Positions 41,648-49,797 of a DNA stretch of 64,000 nt are shown here, in pieces (positions within the stretch are counted from its first letter, which is position 1; each line of letters begins with the position of its first letter). Position numbers and translations under genes: made by a program. Under the pieces are notes generated by a model. It was given only the letters and a program-made list of their open reading frames with translations, was not told the origin of the DNA and made no database searches. Source of the DNA: JBDZVM01 sp040255675 (GTDB lineage Bacteria; Actinomycetota; Actinomycetes; Acidothermales; Acidothermaceae); the NCBI GenBank assembly GCA_040255675.1, contig JBDZVM010000004.1:62001-126000 (forward strand). Reading direction: 5' to 3'.

Positions 41648-44557
41648 ATGGCCGATCGCCTCATCGTGCGCGGCGCGCGCGAGCACAACCTGAAAGACAT
41701 CTCGCTCGACCTGCCGCGCAACGCTTTGATCGTCTTCACCGGGCTGTCTGGGTCAGGCAAATCGAGCCTGGCGTTCGACACGATCTTCGCTGAAGGTCAG
41801 CGACGCTACGTCGAATCGCTGTCGGCGTACGCCCGGCAATTCCTCGGCCAGATGGACAAACCCGACGTCGACTTCATCGAGGGTCTCTCGCCGGCGGTGT
41901 CGATCGACCAAAAGTCGACCTCGCGAAACCCGAGGTCGACGGTCGGCACGATCACCGAGGTCTACGACTACCTGCGCTTGCTCTACGCCCGCATCGGCCA
42001 CCCGCACTGTCCGGTGTGCGGCCGGGCGATCTCTCGGCAGACGCCGCAGCAGATCGTCGACCGCATCCTCGAGATGCGGGAGGGCACTCGTTTCCAGGTG
42101 CTCGCGCCGCTCGTGCGCGGTCGCAAGGGTGAATACGCCGATCTGTTCGCCGACCTACAGACCAAGGGTTTCGCGAGGGTGCGGGTCGACGGCGTCGTGT
42201 ATCCGCTCACCGATCCGCCGAAGCTGAAGAAGCAAGAAAAGCACACGATCGAGGCGGTCGTCGACCGGCTCGCCGTCAAGGCGTCGGCGCAACGGCGGCT
42301 CACCGACTCGGTCGAGACCGCTTTGAAGCTCGCGAACGGCCTGCTCACGCTGGAGTTCGTCGACCTTCCCGAAGACGATCCCCATCGCGAGCGCGTTTTC
42401 TCCGAGCATCTGGCCTGCACCTACGACGATCTGTCGTTCGAGGAGCTGGAGCCGCGATCGTTCTCGTTCAACTCGCCGTTCGGCGCGTGCACCGAATGCA
42501 CCGGCCTTGGCACCAAGCTCGAAGTCGACCCCGATCTGATCGTTCCCGATCCCACCTTGTCGATCGCCGAAGGAGCGATCGCGCCGTGGGCCAGTGGTCA
42601 CACGTCCGACTACTTCGTGCGGCTTCTCGACGCGCTCGCCGACACGATGGGGTTCTCGACGTCCGTGTCGTGGGAGAAACTGCCAGCGAAGGTGCGCAAG
42701 TGCGTGCTGTACGGCCACGACGAACAAGTGCACGTTCGCTACAAAAACCGTTACGGGCGCGAACGTTCGTACTACACAACGTACGAAGGCGTTATCCCGT
42801 TCATCGAGCGCCGACACGGCGAAGTCGAAAGCGACTGGAGCCGCGAGAAGTTCGAAGGCTACATGCGCGAAGTGCCGTGCCCCGTGTGCGACGGCAAGCG
42901 TCTCAAGCCGGTTTCCCTCGCGGTCACCATCGGCGACAAATCCATCGCGGACGTCGCCGCGCTGGCCATCGGTGATTGCGCATCGTTTCTTCGCGGATTG
43001 GAATTGAACGCGCGCGAGCGCCAGATCGCCGAGCGGGTGCTCAAAGAAGTCAACGCCCGCTTGGGATTCTTGCTCGACGTCGGGCTGCACTATTTGACCC
43101 TCGATCGCGCCGCCGGAACCCTGGCTGGTGGTGAAGCGCAACGAATTCGGCTGGCGACGCAGATCGGCTCAGGTCTGGTCGGTGTGTTGTATGTGCTCGA
43201 CGAGCCGAGCATCGGCCTGCACCAGCGTGACAATCATCGGCTCATCGATACCTTGGTGCGGCTTCGCGACCTCGGCAACACGCTGATCGTCGTCGAGCAC
43301 GACGAAGACACCATCCGCACCGCCGACTGGGTCGTCGACATCGGCCCGGGTGCGGGCGAGCACGGCGGTCAAGTAGTGGTGTCGGGTCCGGTAGAAGAAC
43401 TGCTAGCCAGCAAGGATTCGTTGACCGGCCAATACCTGTCCGGGCGAAGGTCGATCGAGGTGCCGATGGTACGGCGTCCGGCCGACCCCAAGAGGCAGCT
43501 CGTCGTGAAGGGTGCACGCGAACACAACCTGCGCGGTATCGACGTCAGCTTTCCGCTCGGCTGTTTTATCGCAGTGACAGGCGTCTCCGGCTCGGGCAAG
43601 TCGACGCTGGTCAACGACATCTTGTATGCAGCATTGGCGCGCGAGTTGTACGACGCGAAGACGGTGCCCGGGCGGCACGTGCGCATCAACGGACTCGACC
43701 AGGTCGACAAGGCGATCCACGTCGACCAAAGCCCGATCGGTCGCACGCCCCGGTCCAACCCGGCCACTTACACCGGCGTGTTCGACAACATACGCAAGCT
43801 GTTCGCCGAAACCACCGAAGCGAAAATTCGCGGCTATCTGCAGGGGCGCTTTTCGTTCAACGTCAAGGGCGGCCGGTGTGAAGCCTGCGCCGGCGACGGC
43901 ACCATCAAAATCGAGATGAACTTCCTGCCCGACGTCTACGTGCCGTGCGAGGTTTGCCACGGCGCGCGTTACAACCGCGAAACCCTCGACGTCCACTACA
44001 AAGGCAAGAACATCTCCGAAGTGCTCGAGATGCCAATCGAAGAAGCGGCCGAGTTTTTCGCCGCGATACCGGCGATCGCGCGGCACCTGACGACGCTGGT
44101 CGACGTCGGGCTCGGTTACGTGCGGCTCGGCCAGCCGGCGCCCACCCTGTCGGGTGGTGAGGCGCAACGCGTGAAGTTGGCGTCAGAACTGCAAAAACGC
44201 TCGACCGGGCGCACCGTCTACGTGCTCGACGAGCCGACCACCGGGTTGCACTTCGAAGACGTTCGCAAACTGCTCGGCGTCTTGCAATCGCTCGTCGACA
44301 AGGGCAACACGGTCGTCGTCATCGAGCACAATCTCGACGTCGTGAAGACCGCCGACTGGATCATCGACATGGGCCCGGAAGGCGGCTCTGGTGGCGGATT
44401 GGTCGTCGCTGAAGGTACACCGGAGGATCTCGCCGAGATCGGCGAAAGCCACACCGGCGCGTTCTTGCGACACGTACTCGACGGAACGTCCATCGCGACG
44501 CCTCGACGCGGAGCGGCTTCGACAAAGAAGCGCGCGCGCCGCGTCGCTGCCCGCTGA
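41648..44557 (+). CDS. uvrA: UvrABC excinuclease subunit A
   Basis: UvrA is the damage-sensing ATPase of nucleotide excision repair. The 969-aa protein has two ABC modules: Walker A FTGLSGSGKSSLAF with signature LAGGEAQRIRLA, and Walker A VTGVSGSGKSTLV with signature LSGGEAQRVKLASEL. Zinc-binding Cys pairs are CPVCGRA, CTECTGLG, CPVCDGKR and CEACAGDG...CEVCHGA. The start MADRLIVRGAREHNLKDI is standard. The C-terminus ends in a basic tail TKKRARRVAAR. No LexA box is evident upstream. uvrB lies 5.9 kb before it and uvrC 0.9 kb after it. Confidence 0.98.
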   Translation: MADRLIVRGAREHNLKDISLDLPRNALIVFTGLSGSGKSSLAFDTIFAEGQRRYVESLSAYARQFLGQMDKPDVDFIEGLSPAVSIDQKSTSRNPRSTVGTITEVYDYLRLLYARIGHPHCPVCGRAISRQTPQQIVDRILEMREGTRFQVLAPLVRGRKGEYADLFADLQTKGFARVRVDGVVYPLTDPPKLKKQEKHTIEAVVDRLAVKASAQRRLTDSVETALKLANGLLTLEFVDLPEDDPHRERVFSEHLACTYDDLSFEELEPRSFSFNSPFGACTECTGLGTKLEVDPDLIVPDPTLSIAEGAIAPWASGHTSDYFVRLLDALADTMGFSTSVSWEKLPAKVRKCVLYGHDEQVHVRYKNRYGRERSYYTTYEGVIPFIERRHGEVESDWSREKFEGYMREVPCPVCDGKRLKPVSLAVTIGDKSIADVAALAIGDCASFLRGLELNARERQIAERVLKEVNARLGFLLDVGLHYLTLDRAAGTLAGGEAQRIRLATQIGSGLVGVLYVLDEPSIGLHQRDNHRLIDTLVRLRDLGNTLIVVEHDEDTIRTADWVVDIGPGAGEHGGQVVVSGPVEELLASKDSLTGQYLSGRRSIEVPMVRRPADPKRQLVVKGAREHNLRGIDVSFPLGCFIAVTGVSGSGKSTLVNDILYAALARELYDAKTVPGRHVRINGLDQVDKAIHVDQSPIGRTPRSNPATYTGVFDNIRKLFAETTEAKIRGYLQGRFSFNVKGGRCEACAGDGTIKIEMNFLPDVYVPCEVCHGARYNRETLDVHYKGKNISEVLEMPIEEAAEFFAAIPAIARHLTTLVDVGLGYVRLGQPAPTLSGGEAQRVKLASELQKRSTGRTVYVLDEPTTGLHFEDVRKLLGVLQSLVDKGNTVVVIEHNLDVVKTADWIIDMGPEGGSGGGLVVAEGTPEDLAEIGESHTGAFLRHVLDGTSIATPRRGAASTKKRARRVAAR

Positions 44558-44653
44558 CGCCGCCCGCGCGGGAGCCGCACGCCACCCTGTCGCCCTGGGG
44601 GGTGATCAACCGATTCGCCCGATCAAAGACGCGCCGCGCGCTGCGTCGCGCGA

Positions 44654-45256
44654 CTACTTCGGGAGCGACGTGTGCTTGAACTCGTTGAGTTCCGGCCAGC
44701 CCGTCATGGTGTCGAGAATCCGTTCGATCGCGGCGATCGAGGCGCTGCCGTCGGCGTCCGGTCTGTTCATGAGACGCACGAACGCGGCTTGACGATCGAC
44801 GACGAACGTCGGCACGCCCCACACCTGATGTGACTCCGCGAACTGCTCGTGCTCATCGCGGACCGTCGTCAGCGGCTCCCCGGAGTCGATCCGCGCGAAC
44901 ACTTTTTCGGAAGGTACGCCATTCTCGTCGAGCACGCGCGCGACGACATCGCGGTCTTGGAGGTGCAGGGCCTGGTCGTGACGCGCGGCGAACAACGCGT
45001 GATGCACCGCGCGGAACCGGTCGGGATATTCGTCGCGGACCACGACTCCCGCTTGTAGCGCGACGATGCCGCTGTCTTGCTCAGGCTTCTCCCACACACT
45101 CGGCTGGCCCTCGGCCACGTGCGCCTGACCTAGTGAGAAGGGCAAGAAGCGCACGTTCCAATCGGCGCCAGCGGCGAGAGCGGCAAGCACGTGCTCGTGC
45201 ATATTGCGGGCGAAGGGGCAGCGGTAATCCCAGGTGATTGCGAAAGAGCGGCTCAT
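44654..45256 (-). CDS. DsbA-family thioredoxin-fold protein
   Basis: This 200-aa cytosolic protein has the DsbA/FrnE-like fold: ITWDYRCPFARNMHEHVLAA at the N-terminus, a helical insertion (about residues 60-150) and the cis-Pro loop VWGVPTFVVDRQAAFVR. The active site reads CPFA, so the second Cys of CxxC is missing and a dithiol oxidase role is unlikely. A glutathione-S-transferase-kappa or mycothiol-using role is possible. There is no signal peptide. It converges on uvrA and diverges from uvrC. Confidence 0.87.
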   Translation of the reverse strand: MSRSFAITWDYRCPFARNMHEHVLAALAAGADWNVRFLPFSLGQAHVAEGQPSVWEKPEQDSGIVALQAGVVVRDEYPDRFRAVHHALFAARHDQALHLQDRDVVARVLDENGVPSEKVFARIDSGEPLTTVRDEHEQFAESHQVWGVPTFVVDRQAAFVRLMNRPDADGSASIAAIERILDTMTGWPELNEFKHTSLPK

Positions 45257-45360
45257 ACTGGCGGCAACAGTGTCATAGCGCGAGGTGTTCCCGGCCCGGC
45301 TACGGGCGCGTACGTGTCGTAAGTCACGTGATCCCTGTGGGGCCCTGGACAATCTGCGCG

Positions 45361-45437
45361 GGCCGAGGACAGGCTAAGACCCCCGAGAAGAGGCTAGGAC
45401 GCCTGTCCTCGGGCATGTTGATCACGTAAACGTGATC
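45361..45437 (-). repeat. Dispersed hairpin repeat, copy 3 (long form, inverted)
   Basis: Read on the minus strand it matches copy 2 almost end to end: the perfect palindrome GATCACGTAAACGTGATC (45420-45437), the hairpin (45402-45413 with 45382-45393, 10 of 12 pairs) and the outer segment GCCGAGGACAGGCTAAGAC (45362-45380). The outer CCGAGGACAGG (45363-45373) can pair perfectly with CCTGTCCTCGG (45402-45412), so two alternative stems compete. A separate 8-bp hairpin, CAACTCCC-AGC-GGGAGTTG (45437-45455), abuts it. Confidence 0.85.
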
Positions 45438-45469
45438 AACTCCCAGCGGGAGTTGGGGGCGATCGCGGA

Positions 45470-45475
45470 TACGCT
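45470..45475 (+). promoter_or_regulatory. -10 box of uvrC, leaderless arrangement
   Basis: TACGCT lies exactly 7 nt before GTG 45483, with no ribosome-binding site. It lies 33 bp after the end of repeat copy 3. Confidence 0.55.
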
Positions 45476-45482
45476 GGCAACC

Positions 45483-47567
45483 GTGGCGGATCCGGCGACT
45501 TACCGACCTGCTCCGGGGTCTATCCCGGAGTCGCCCGGCGTGTATCGGTTTCGCGACGAGAACGGCCGAGTGATCTATGTCGGCAAGGCGAAAAACCTGC
45601 GATCACGGCTGAATTCGTACTTCGCCGACTACGCCGCCTTGCATCCGCGCACCCAGACGATGGTCACCACGGCATGCCGGGTCGACTGGGTCGTCGTGTC
45701 GACCGAGGTCGAGGCGCTCCAACTCGAATACAACTGGATCAAAGAGTTCGATCCGCGGTTCAACGTCAAGTACCGCGACGACAAGAGCTACCCCTACCTG
45801 GCGGTCACCCTCAATGAGGAAGTGCCGCGGCTCATGGTCTATCGCGGCCCGAAACGCAAGGGCGTCAAGTACTTCGGTCCGTACTCTCACGCCTGGGCGA
45901 TTCGCGAGACCCTCGACCTGCTGCTACGGGTGTTTCCGGCCCGCACCTGTTCGGCAGGTGTTTACCGCCGGGCCGAACGCACCGGCCGCCCGTGTCTGCT
46001 CGGCTACATCGGCAAATGCAGCGCCCCCTGCGTCGGATGGGTCACCAAAGAAGAACATCGCACGATCGTCGAAGACTTCTGCGACTTCATGGCCGGCCAC
46101 ACCGGCGAATACCTGAAGCGGCTCGAGCGCGAGATGCGCGAGGCCGCCGCTGAGCAGGAGTATGAGCGCGCCGCCCGTTTGCGCGACGACGCGGCAGCCC
46201 TGCGAAGGGCGATCGAGAAGCAGGTCGTCGTCCTTTCTGAAGACACTGACGCCGACGTGATCGCGTTTGCCGACGATCCGCTGGAGGCCGCCGTCCAGGT
46301 GTTCTTCGTTCGCGGTGGTCGCGTGCGAGGGCAACGCGGCTGGGTGGTCGAGAAAGTTGAAAACCTCACCACCGCCGACCTCGTCGAACATTTCTTGATT
46401 CAGCTCTACGGCGAGGCGACCTCCGAACTCGGCGTGGTCAGCGAAGTGCCACACGAGGTGCTGGTTCCGGAGTTGCCGAACGATCCCGCCGCGATGAGCG
46501 ACTGGTTATGCGGACGACGCGGGGGTCGCGTCGACCTGCGCGTTCCGCAACGTGGCGACAAGCGCGCACTCATGGAGACCGTCGCGCGCAACGCCGTCCA
46601 GGCTCTGTCGTTGCACAAAGTGAAGCGGGCTGGCGATCTGACGGCTCGCGGCCGCGCGCTGCAAGAGATCCAAGACGCCCTCGAACTGCAACAGGCGCCG
46701 CTGCGCATCGAGTGCTACGACATCTCGAACCTGCAGGGCACCGACATCGTCGCCTCGATGGTGGTGTTCGAAGACGGGTTGCCGCGCAAGAGCGAATACC
46801 GCCGGTTCGCTATCAACACCGTCGGGGTGCCCGTTGCGGACGGCGATCGAGCGACGGCCAACGACGTCGCGGCCATCCACGAGGTGATCAGCCGGCGGTT
46901 TCGCCGTTATCTCGACGAGCGATCCCAGAGCGAATTGCAAATGGATGAGCCGGACGACGAAGGGCGCGAGGTCTCGCGCCACATCGACCCGACCACCGGC
47001 AAGCCACGCAAATTCTCGTACGCGCCGAACCTCGTCGTCGTGGACGGCGGGCCGCCGCAAGTCGCCGCCGCGCGGCGGGCGCTCGCCGAACTCGATCTCG
47101 ACGACATTGCCTTGGTCGGTCTCGCCAAGCGACTGGAAGAAGTCTGGAAGCCAGACGATCCTGAGCCGGTGATCATGCCGCGCTCCAGCGAAGGGCTCTA
47201 TCTGCTGCAGCGAGTCCGCGACGAAGCGCACCGATTCGCGATCAGCTACCACCGCGCGAAGCGCTCCAAGTCGATGACTCGCAGCCGCCTTGAAGGAATT
47301 CCGGGCTTAGGAGCCACGCGACGCACCGCTTTGCTGAAACACTTCGGTTCCGTGAAACGGTTGCGCGCGGCGACGCTTGACGAGGTCGCCTCGGTGCCCG
47401 GCGTCGGACGACGGACCGCCGAGGCGGTCCTCGTCGCGCTTCATCCGGACAAGGCGCCGCACCCCGACAACGCGCCGCACCCCGACAACGCGCCGCACTC
47501 CGACAACGCGCCGCACCCCGACAACACCGAGCGGCGCGCCGGCACGGCCAACGGCGAAGGGACGTGA
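45483..47567 (+). CDS. uvrC: UvrABC excinuclease subunit C
   Basis: UvrC makes both incisions in nucleotide excision repair. The 694-aa protein has the GIY-YIG nuclease (GVYRFRDENGRVIYVGKAKNL), the Cys-rich CSAGVYRRAERTGRPCLLGYI and CSAPCVGW, a UVR motif (EYERAARLRDDAAALRRAIE), the RNase H-like nuclease domain (IECYDISNLQGTDIVASMVV; VVDGGPPQVAAA) and C-terminal helix-hairpin-helix motifs (LEGIPGLGATRRTALLKHFG; VASVPGVGRRTAEAV). GTG 45483 gives the family N-terminus MADPATYRPAPGSIPESPGV; the longer frame from 45432 reads through the repeat. A tandem-repeat tail follows the last motif. Confidence 0.97.
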   Translation: MADPATYRPAPGSIPESPGVYRFRDENGRVIYVGKAKNLRSRLNSYFADYAALHPRTQTMVTTACRVDWVVVSTEVEALQLEYNWIKEFDPRFNVKYRDDKSYPYLAVTLNEEVPRLMVYRGPKRKGVKYFGPYSHAWAIRETLDLLLRVFPARTCSAGVYRRAERTGRPCLLGYIGKCSAPCVGWVTKEEHRTIVEDFCDFMAGHTGEYLKRLEREMREAAAEQEYERAARLRDDAAALRRAIEKQVVVLSEDTDADVIAFADDPLEAAVQVFFVRGGRVRGQRGWVVEKVENLTTADLVEHFLIQLYGEATSELGVVSEVPHEVLVPELPNDPAAMSDWLCGRRGGRVDLRVPQRGDKRALMETVARNAVQALSLHKVKRAGDLTARGRALQEIQDALELQQAPLRIECYDISNLQGTDIVASMVVFEDGLPRKSEYRRFAINTVGVPVADGDRATANDVAAIHEVISRRFRRYLDERSQSELQMDEPDDEGREVSRHIDPTTGKPRKFSYAPNLVVVDGGPPQVAAARRALAELDLDDIALVGLAKRLEEVWKPDDPEPVIMPRSSEGLYLLQRVRDEAHRFAISYHRAKRSKSMTRSRLEGIPGLGATRRTALLKHFGSVKRLRAATLDEVASVPGVGRRTAEAVLVALHPDKAPHPDNAPHPDNAPHSDNAPHPDNTERRAGTANGEGT
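47454..47525 (+). repeat. 18-bp tandem repeat in the uvrC tail
   Basis: Four in-frame copies of GCGCCGCACCCCGACAAC (47454, 47472, 47490 and 47508, one substitution in the third) encode APHPDN repeats after the last helix-hairpin-helix. The tail is hydrophilic and probably disordered. Confidence 0.92.
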
Positions 47568-47574
47568 TCGCGCG

Positions 47575-48549
47575 GTGACTCCGTCCGACACTGGGCCTGC
47601 GACCAAGACACCGAAAGGCTCGCCGGTGCCGCGTCGGCGGCCCGGACGCCCGGCGGCCCCCGCCCCGCTGCAACTCGTCGTCCTCACCGGTCTCTCGGGC
47701 GCGGGTCGCAGCACCGCGGCGAAGTGTCTCGAAGACCTCGGCTGGTTCGTCGTCGACAACTTGCCGCCAGGGTTGCTCGACACGATGGTCGAACTCGGCC
47801 AGCGCAGCGGCGGTGCCATCGGCAAGATCGCGGCCGTTGTTGACGTCCGGAGCCGGGGCTTTACCTCCGACCTGCACGGCTCGCTGGCGGCACTCGAGCG
47901 GCACGGGGTGCAACGACGCGTGCTGTTCTTGGAGGCGTCCGACGAAGAACTCGTGCGGCGGTTCGAAAACGTGCGCCGGCCTCACCCGCTGCAAGGCGAC
48001 GGCCGGTTGGTCGACGGCATCTCCCGCGAACGAGACCTTCTGCGCGACCTGCGCGGCGAAGCCGATTTGGTGCTCGACACGACGCGCCTCAACGTGCACG
48101 AGCTGCGGGCGAAAATAGTCTCCGCGTTCTCGGATGTCGACGAACCAGCATTGCACGCGACCGTCGTTTCATTTGGCTACAAGTACGGTTTGCCGGTCGA
48201 CGCTGATGTCGTCGTCGACTGCCGGTTTTTGCCTAATCCGCACTGGGTGCCTGAGCTGCGTTTACTTTCGGGCCTCGACAACGAGGTGCGGAATTACGTC
48301 ATGGAGCAACCAGGTGCCAACGAGTTCCTCGACCGCTACACCGACGTGCTACGTCTGCTCGTCGACGGATATCACCGCGAAGGCAAGCGATATCTGACTC
48401 TCGCCGTCGGATGCACGGGCGGCAAACATCGCAGCGTCGCGATCGCCGAAGAACTCGCCCGCCGGTTGCGTTCGTTCGATTCGGCGGACGCTGGCAAAAG
48501 AGACGTTATCGACGTGCAAATAACGCACCGTGATTTGGGCCGCGAATGA
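47575..48549 (+). CDS. rapZ: RNase adapter RapZ-like nucleotide-binding protein
   Basis: The family binds nucleotides and, in E. coli, directs RNase E to a small RNA; in actinobacteria the role is not settled. The 324-aa protein has a P-loop LTGLSGAGRST (about residue 37), a Walker-like DVRSRGF, and the C-terminal phosphate/metabolite-sensing domain with VVSFGYKYGLP and GCTGGKHRSVAIAEELA. GTG 47575 lies 7 bp after uvrC; a later GTG near 47624 is also possible, because the first 30 residues are Pro/Arg-rich. It overlaps yvcK by ATGA, in the usual rapZ-yvcK-whiA order. Confidence 0.93.
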   Translation: MTPSDTGPATKTPKGSPVPRRRPGRPAAPAPLQLVVLTGLSGAGRSTAAKCLEDLGWFVVDNLPPGLLDTMVELGQRSGGAIGKIAAVVDVRSRGFTSDLHGSLAALERHGVQRRVLFLEASDEELVRRFENVRRPHPLQGDGRLVDGISRERDLLRDLRGEADLVLDTTRLNVHELRAKIVSAFSDVDEPALHATVVSFGYKYGLPVDADVVVDCRFLPNPHWVPELRLLSGLDNEVRNYVMEQPGANEFLDRYTDVLRLLVDGYHREGKRYLTLAVGCTGGKHRSVAIAEELARRLRSFDSADAGKRDVIDVQITHRDLGRE

Positions 48550-49619
48550 CTCCGGGGGAGCGGCAGGTGAGCGCTCGTCTGAGCACGATCGAGCGCGGGC
48601 TGAAGGTCGTGGCGCTTGGAGGCGGCCACGGCTTGGCGGCGTCGCTTTCCGCGTTGCGGCGCATTACCGACGAACTTACGGCCATCGTGACTGTTTCCGA
48701 CAACGGCGGCTCAAGCGGCCGGCTGCGCAAAGAATTCGGCGTGCTCCCGCCGGGCGATTTGCGCATGGCGCTCGCGGCGTTGTGCGGTGACGACACGTGG
48801 GGCCGCACCTGGGCCGAGGTCGTGCAGCATCGTTTCAAAAGCGCGGGTGACCTGCACGATCACGCCCTCGGCAATTTGCTGATCGTTGCCATCAACGAGC
48901 TGCTCGGTGACGAAATTGCGGCCCTCGATTTGGTCGGGAGGCTGCTGCGGGCGCACGGCCGCGTGTTGCCGATGTCGATGGTCCCGCTCGACATCGAAGC
49001 GGAGGTCGCCGGTTTGTTCCCCGCCGACCCTCAGTCGGTTCGCACAATTCGGGGCCAGGTCGAGGTCGCGACCGCTCCCGGCCGCATCGTGAGTGTCGCG
49101 CTCGTGCCCGACCGGCCTCCGGCGTGCCCCGAGGCGGTCGCCGCCGTGTCGGATGCCGACTGGGTCGTGCTCGGTCCCGGCTCGTGGTTCACCAGTGTCA
49201 TTCCGCACCTGCTGGTTCCCGAACTCGCCCGCGCTTTGGTGTCGACGTCCGCGCGCAAACTTGTGTTGATCAACCTCGCGCCGCAACCGGGCGAGACGCC
49301 GAACTTCTCGCCGGAAACCCATCTCGACGTGCTGGCGGCGCATGCGCCCGACCTAAAAATCGACGTCGTTCTCGCCGATTCTGGCGTCGCCGGTCCGGAC
49401 GCCGCGGGTACCGAGGGCGCGGATAACTTGCGTAGAGTGGCGGCCGACCTCGGGGCGCGTCTCGTGCTCGCACCTGTCGCGATGGCTGATGGCAGTCCGC
49501 GGCACGACCCCGACTTGCTCGCGTCGGCTTGTCGGGGCATCTTCACCGAAGATGCGGGTGAGCAGGGCATCTTCACCGAAGATGCGGGTGAGCAGGGCAT
49601 CTTCACCGAAGATGCGGGT
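48546..49619 (+). CDS. yvcK: YvcK/CofD-like protein, 3' end broken by assembly gap
   Basis: YvcK-type proteins are UDP-sugar-binding regulators needed for envelope and gluconeogenic growth control. The visible 358 residues have KVVALGGGHGLAASLSAL, VTVSDNGGSSGRLRKEFGVL, GDLHDHALGNLLIVAI, VVLGPGSWFTSVIPHLLVPE and GETPNFSPETHLDVL. After RHDPDLLASACR the protein enters 10-residue repeats and then 100 N. The true C-terminus lies in 49720-49797; depending on gap length the frame may end at TGA 49768-49770. The start overlaps rapZ by ATGA. Confidence 0.92.
49536..49619 (+). repeat. 30-bp tandem repeat ending at the assembly gap
   Basis: Two full copies and a third cut off by N encode GIFTEDAGEQ in frame with yvcK. 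Each unit contains an inverted repeat, GCATCTTC-ACC-GAAGATGC, so each could form an 8-bp hairpin. The copies are identical, which explains why the assembler stopped here. Confidence 0.93.
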
Positions 49620-49719
49620 NNNNNNNNNNNNNNNNNNNNNNNNNNNNNNNNNNNNNNNNNNNNNNNNNNNNNNNNNNNNNNNNNNNNNNNNNNNNNNNNN
49701 NNNNNNNNNNNNNNNNNNN
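49620..49719. other. Assembly gap (100 N)
   Basis: Exactly 100 N, a usual placeholder for unknown length. The gap starts inside a perfect tandem repeat, so the real number of repeat copies, and therefore the yvcK reading frame across it, is unknown. Confidence 0.99.
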
Positions 49720-49797
49720 GCGGGCAGAAGGTTCGGCGAGGGGGGCGGCACGACGTATGGCCAGCTATGAGCGCGCGGCGCGAAGGGACGTTAGCCG

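Noticed and set aside
45432..45482. Earlier GTG start for uvrC at 45432
   Set aside because: This start codon lies inside the repeat palindrome, the added residues do not look like UvrC, and GTG 45483 gives the standard N-terminus with a -10 box 7 nt upstream.
49536..49619. Repeat array before the gap as a possible CRISPR array
   Set aside because: Units are directly adjacent 30-bp copies without spacers and are in frame with yvcK; no cas gene is nearby.
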